This document shows, in pieces, positions 7,480-9,693 of a DNA stretch of 9,693 nt. Each line of letters begins with the position of its first letter. The stretch's first letter is position 1. The notes under the pieces are model-generated. The model was given only the letters and a program-made list of their open reading frames with translations. It was not told where the DNA came from and ran no database searches. Position numbers and translations under genes: made by a program. The DNA comes from an uncultured Gammaproteobacteria bacterium (GTDB lineage Bacteria > Pseudomonadota > Gammaproteobacteria > Pseudomonadales > Pseudohongiellaceae). The DNA lies in assembly GCA_937898685.1 (NCBI GenBank), contig CALEJT010000062.1:1-9693 (forward strand), written 5' to 3'.

Positions 7480-7493
7480 AATTGAACTCAATT
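7480..7493. promoter_or_regulatory. AT-rich palindrome in the divergent intergenic region, candidate operator
   Basis: AATTGA-AC-TCAATT is a perfect 6-bp inverted repeat with a 2-base centre. It lies in the AT-rich patch (about 7480-7500) of the 167-base space between the divergent hydrolase (start 7359) and PQQ dehydrogenase (start 7527). Such symmetry in a shared promoter region suits a dimeric regulator. I could not place convincing -35/-10 boxes with normal spacing; TATTCA near 7494 is a weak -10 candidate for the rightward gene. The rest of 7360-7526 shows no other recognisable element. If the hydrolase really began at 7491, the site would overlap its start. Confidence 0.35.
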
Positions 7494-7513
7494 ATTCATT
7501 CACCTTGAAGAGC

Positions 7514-7518
7514 GGAGG
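7514..7518 (+). promoter_or_regulatory. Strong Shine-Dalgarno site of the PQQ dehydrogenase gene
   Basis: GGAGG stands 8 bases before the ATG at 7527, supporting that start, from which a lipoprotein signal peptide follows directly. Confidence 0.8.
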
Positions 7519-7526
7519 CAAGAACC

Positions 7527-8855
7527 ATGCACAAGCACTCTCAACGCACTGTTCTCGTGCTCGGTCTCGGCAGCGTTCTCGCGGCCTGTTCGGAAACGGC
7601 GCAGCTGCCCGTCGATGCCGGCATGGGGCCCAATCCCGAGCTGCCGGAACCGAAGCGTTCTTTGCTGCCGACGGTGCATATCGCGGAGGCGGAGGGTTGG
7701 GCCCCCGATGAAGGCCCGAGCGCTGCACAAGGCCTTCAGGTACAGGCCTTCGCCACACGTCTGCTTCATCCACGCTGGCTCTACACCTTGCCCAACGGCG
7801 ACGTGCTGGTGGCGGAAACCAATGCGCCGCAGGATTCCGGCAAGGGAGGAATCACGGGTTGGGTGATGTCGAAGGTGATGGCCAAGGCCGGCGCCGGCGT
7901 GCCCAGCCCCGATCGCATCACGCTCTTGCGTGATACCGATGGCGATGGCGTCGCCGACCATCAACGCATCTTCCTCGATGGACTGCATTCACCGTTCGGC
8001 ATGGCGCTGGTGGGAGATCGCTTCTACGTCGCCAATGCCGATGCGCTCATGGAATTCCCCTATCGCGAAGGCGCAGATCACATCGAAGGCCCAGGCCGCA
8101 AACTCACCGACCTGCCCTCGGGCATCAACCATCACTGGACCAAGAGTCTGCTGGCGAGTCCCGATGGGACGAAGCTCTATGTCGGCGTCGGATCCAACAG
8201 CAACGTTGCCGAAGGGGGCATGGAGATCGAGCAAGGTCGCGCCGCCATTTGGGAAATCGATCGTGCGAGCGGCGCCTCGCGTCTCTATGCCGAAGGCCTG
8301 CGCAACCCCGTTGGTCTGACCTGGGTCGGTTCGACGCTGTGGGTCAGCGTGAACGAACGTGACGAAATCGGTGGTGATCTCGTGCCCGACTACATGACCT
8401 CGGTGCAGGACAGCGGTTTCTACGGTTGGCCCTACAGCTATTACGGCCAGCATGTGGACGAACGCGTCGAGCCGCAGCGTCCCGATCTCGTGGCGAAGGC
8501 CATCAAGCCCGACTACGCACTCGGCCCTCACACCGCTTCGTTGGGTTTGCTCTATAGCGAAGGCAATGCCTTGCCGGCTGAGTACGACGGCGGCATGTTC
8601 ATCGGCCAACACGGCTCATGGAATCGCAAACCGCGCAGTGGTTATCAGGTGCTCTTCGTCGAATTCGACGACGGCACACCCGTGGGTCTGCCACGACCCG
8701 TACTCACCGGCTTTCTCGAAGATGACGTGGCGCGTGGTCGCCCCGTCGGCCTGACTCTCGCCAACGATGGCAGTCTGTTGGTGGCTGACGATGTGGGGAA
8801 CGTGGTGTGGCGGGTGAGCAGCGCGGAAAGCGAACGCGTCTCCGCGCTGCCCTAG
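7527..8855 (+). CDS. PQQ-dependent sugar dehydrogenase of the L-sorbosone dehydrogenase family, predicted lipoprotein
   Basis: Predicted membrane-anchored periplasmic beta-propeller enzyme of 442 residues that would oxidise an aldose or similar sugar with the cofactor PQQ and pass electrons to the respiratory chain. The signal peptide ends in the lipobox LAAC with Cys21 as the lipidated residue, followed by a Pro-rich linker to about residue 50. Propeller features seen in order are an HPRWLYTLPNGDVLVAE blade, a DTDGDGVAD loop at 136-144 resembling a calcium site, and HSPFGMAL. INHHWTKSLL follows with His202/His203, then DGTKLYVGVGSNSN, LRNPVGLTW with Arg259, and HGSWNR with His362. His and Arg in such positions bind PQQ and substrate in soluble glucose dehydrogenase relatives, but the mapping here is by pattern only. 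True substrate is unknown. The last 12 codons contain a perfect inverted repeat. The gene is divergent from the hydrolase and convergent with the PEBP gene, with stops 2 bases apart. Confidence 0.88.
   Translation: MHKHSQRTVLVLGLGSVLAACSETAQLPVDAGMGPNPELPEPKRSLLPTVHIAEAEGWAPDEGPSAAQGLQVQAFATRLLHPRWLYTLPNGDVLVAETNAPQDSGKGGITGWVMSKVMAKAGAGVPSPDRITLLRDTDGDGVADHQRIFLDGLHSPFGMALVGDRFYVANADALMEFPYREGADHIEGPGRKLTDLPSGINHHWTKSLLASPDGTKLYVGVGSNSNVAEGGMEIEQGRAAIWEIDRASGASRLYAEGLRNPVGLTWVGSTLWVSVNERDEIGGDLVPDYMTSVQDSGFYGWPYSYYGQHVDERVEPQRPDLVAKAIKPDYALGPHTASLGLLYSEGNALPAEYDGGMFIGQHGSWNRKPRSGYQVLFVEFDDGTPVGLPRPVLTGFLEDDVARGRPVGLTLANDGSLLVADDVGNVVWRVSSAESERVSALP
8818..8850. terminator. Perfect 10-bp inverted repeat at a convergent gene end, possible bidirectional terminator
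   Basis: GCAGCGCGGA (8818-8827) and TCCGCGCTGC (8841-8850) are exact reverse complements separated by 13 bases. The stem ends 2 bases before the TAG of the PQQ dehydrogenase, and the opposing gene's stop lies at 8858-8860. It is therefore inside coding sequence for the plus strand and just past the end of the minus-strand gene. Neither strand has a clear T-run after the stem, so it is not a classical intrinsic terminator. A role in mRNA 3' end protection or in stopping transcription from both sides is possible. Confidence 0.5.
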
Positions 8856-8857
8856 TC

Positions 8858-9337
8858 TCAGAGTGTTTCGAAACAGCCGATCAGGCGGTTCATGCCGAGC
8901 ACGTGCGGCTCGACCTTTTCCAGGAAGTCGGCGAGCGAAAGCCCATCCTGGATGACGGGCTCGAGGTCGAGCGCCATCAGCCAGAAATAGTAGTAATGCG
9001 GGCCGTGCCCGCGCGGGGGGCGTGGCCCGCCGTAGCCGAATTCCTTGAAGTCGTTCGATCCCTTCGCATAGCCCTTCTCGCCCTGCGGCAGGCCGCTGAC
9101 CTCGGGCGGGATGTTATAGACCAACCAGTGCACGAATCCGTAATTGCCGGTGGCAGACACCAATGGCGCATCGGGGTCATGGCAAAACACCGCGAGCGAG
9201 CGCGTGCCATCGGGGATGTCCCGCCATTGCAGTGGTGGCGAGATATTGCCGCCGTCATAGCTGTGCTTGGGGGGAATGGCGCCTCTATGTTGAAAGGCGG
9301 GACTCTTCAATTGCAGCGTCGATAATGCAAAGCCCAT
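8858..9337 (-). CDS. YbhB/YbcL family Raf kinase inhibitor-like protein (PEBP)
   Basis: Small protein of 159 residues with the phosphatidylethanolamine-binding protein fold. Bacterial members are cytoplasmic or periplasmic and bind small anionic ligands; their role is poorly known. No signal peptide is seen, so this copy is probably cytoplasmic. Family motifs are all present: SYDGGNISPPLQW near 26-38, the ligand-site DPDAP at 54-58, HW at 70-71, and GYGGPRPPRGHGPHYYYF at 101-118. The length matches the full bacterial family, so the gene is intact. The ATG at 9337 has a good AGGAG site 6 bases upstream. It is convergent with the PQQ dehydrogenase gene and lies downstream of a partial minus-strand frame at the window edge. 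Confidence 0.93.
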   Translation of the reverse strand: MGFALSTLQLKSPAFQHRGAIPPKHSYDGGNISPPLQWRDIPDGTRSLAVFCHDPDAPLVSATGNYGFVHWLVYNIPPEVSGLPQGEKGYAKGSNDFKEFGYGGPRPPRGHGPHYYYFWLMALDLEPVIQDGLSLADFLEKVEPHVLGMNRLIGCFETL

Positions 9338-9343
9338 GAGGTT

Positions 9344-9348
9344 CTCCT
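9344..9348 (-). promoter_or_regulatory. Shine-Dalgarno site of the PEBP gene
   Basis: AGGAG on the minus strand lies 6 bases before the ATG at 9337 and supports that start. Between here and 9423 the only structure I see is a weak 5-bp stem (GAAGC/GCTTC, 9370-9384). I found no convincing promoter boxes. Confidence 0.7.
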
Positions 9349-9423
9349 CTTCTGTGGCGGTTGCGGTGGGAAGCTGCGCGCTTCGTGAGGGTTAGAGCCG
9401 GGACACACTAAGGCGTCCTCTAG

Positions 9424-9693
9424 CTAAGGGACAACAGTGAACCGCAAAGGTTGCAGCGCAAGCGGCAGCACTCGGGCTTTACCCTTCGAGTATTTGGCTC
9501 GCTTCCGCGCGAGCACACGAACCGACGCGTAGGGGATACGAAGGAGCTCCTGCGCCGCGGCGGCTCGACACAGCGAAGCCCACCGCGCTGGCGCGTCAAG
9601 CTCAGCCGTGCCACCACCACCCGTGTTAGAGTGCGTCGCGATGAGTACTGCCAGAACGTCAGCCTGATGGATGCCCTGCTCACCGCCGCCGCA
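9424..9693 (-). CDS. Partial unrecognised protein, C-terminal end (runs off the right window edge)
   Basis: A minus-strand frame is open from the window edge to a TAG at 9424-9426, giving 89 residues with no start codon needed inside the window. The translation is Ala/Leu-rich in its first half (ARWASLCRAAAAQELL). It ends in a basic stretch, KRAKYSKGKARVLPLALQ, followed by PLRFTVVP. A hand count of G+C by codon position gives about 74, 55 and 65% for positions 1, 2 and 3, the pattern expected of a real coding frame. I do not recognise the family. Two other frames over the same bases are also open, one on each strand, so coding status is uncertain. If real, it lies upstream of and in line with the PEBP gene, with an 86-base gap. 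Confidence 0.4.
   Translation of the reverse strand, partial: CGGGEQGIHQADVLAVLIATHSNTGGGGTAELDAPARWASLCRAAAAQELLRIPYASVRVLARKRAKYSKGKARVLPLALQPLRFTVVP

Noticed and set aside
7360..7491. Longer N-terminus for the alpha/beta hydrolase from TTG at 7491 or ATG at 7476
   Set aside because: The extra residues are not conserved-looking and would place the clear signal peptide 39-44 residues inside the protein. Not fully excluded, because the site before the ATG at 7359 is poorly spaced.
9370..9384. GAAGC/GCTTC hairpin in the PEBP leader
   Set aside because: A 5-bp stem in GC-rich DNA is expected by chance, and it has no T-run or link to a known riboswitch.
9420..9683. Minus-strand frame of 87 codons rich in Arg, Ser and Cys
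   Set aside because: Its composition is that of an out-of-frame shadow, and the neighbouring minus-strand frame ending at 9424 is more protein-like.
9667..9693. Plus-strand ATG reading MDALLTAAA to the window edge as the start of a new gene
   Set aside because: Only nine codons are visible, there is no ribosome binding site before it, and a competing minus-strand frame has better codon-position statistics.

Overview
The window is GC-rich (about 60% by eye), densely coding chromosomal DNA, most likely from a proteobacterium. The evidence is translationally coupled cytochrome oxidase genes, a lipoprotein-type PQQ sugar dehydrogenase, Sec-type signal peptides and strong Shine-Dalgarno sites. 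I cannot name the genus. I see no tRNA, rRNA, CRISPR array, insertion sequence or integrase.

Region 1 (1-4068, + strand) is a heme-copper oxidase operon that enters from the left edge: the CuA end of subunit II (coxB), a single polypeptide fusing subunits I and III, a three-helix membrane protein of 116 residues, and a Bacillus-type CtaG assembly factor. Each junction is a 4-base start/stop overlap (ATGA, ATGA, GTGA), so the four are almost certainly co-translated. The metal and heme ligands of the oxidase are intact. However, the K-pathway lysine is glutamine and three conserved D-pathway asparagines are replaced, which makes its proton routes unusual.

Region 2 (4109-6580, + strand) starts 40 bases after ctaG with its own ribosome binding site and no visible terminator before it. 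It encodes an 823-residue four-module protein: a soluble NAD(P)-binding extended SDR domain, an SPW-type four-helix membrane domain, a VKOR-like membrane domain with a WCTLC motif, and a second SPW-like domain. This is the most intriguing gene of the window: a nucleotide-binding domain fused to a possible thiol-redox membrane domain beside an oxidase operon.

Region 3 (6583-9337) alternates in strand. It holds an exported lipase-like alpha/beta hydrolase (-), a divergent intergenic region with an AT-rich palindrome, a sorbosone-dehydrogenase-type PQQ lipoprotein (+), and a YbhB/YbcL (PEBP) protein (-). Both tail-to-tail gene pairs have stop codons only 2 bases apart, and one has a perfect 10-bp inverted repeat inside the end of the coding sequence.

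Region 4 (9338-9693) is a short leader of the PEBP gene followed by a minus-strand frame open to the right window edge. This is probably the C-terminal end of an unrecognised protein.

Functionally, regions 1 and 2 look like one respiratory unit: oxidase, assembly and possible thiol redox. The PQQ lipoprotein could be a periplasmic electron donor to the same respiratory chain, but its link to the oxidase is only proximity.
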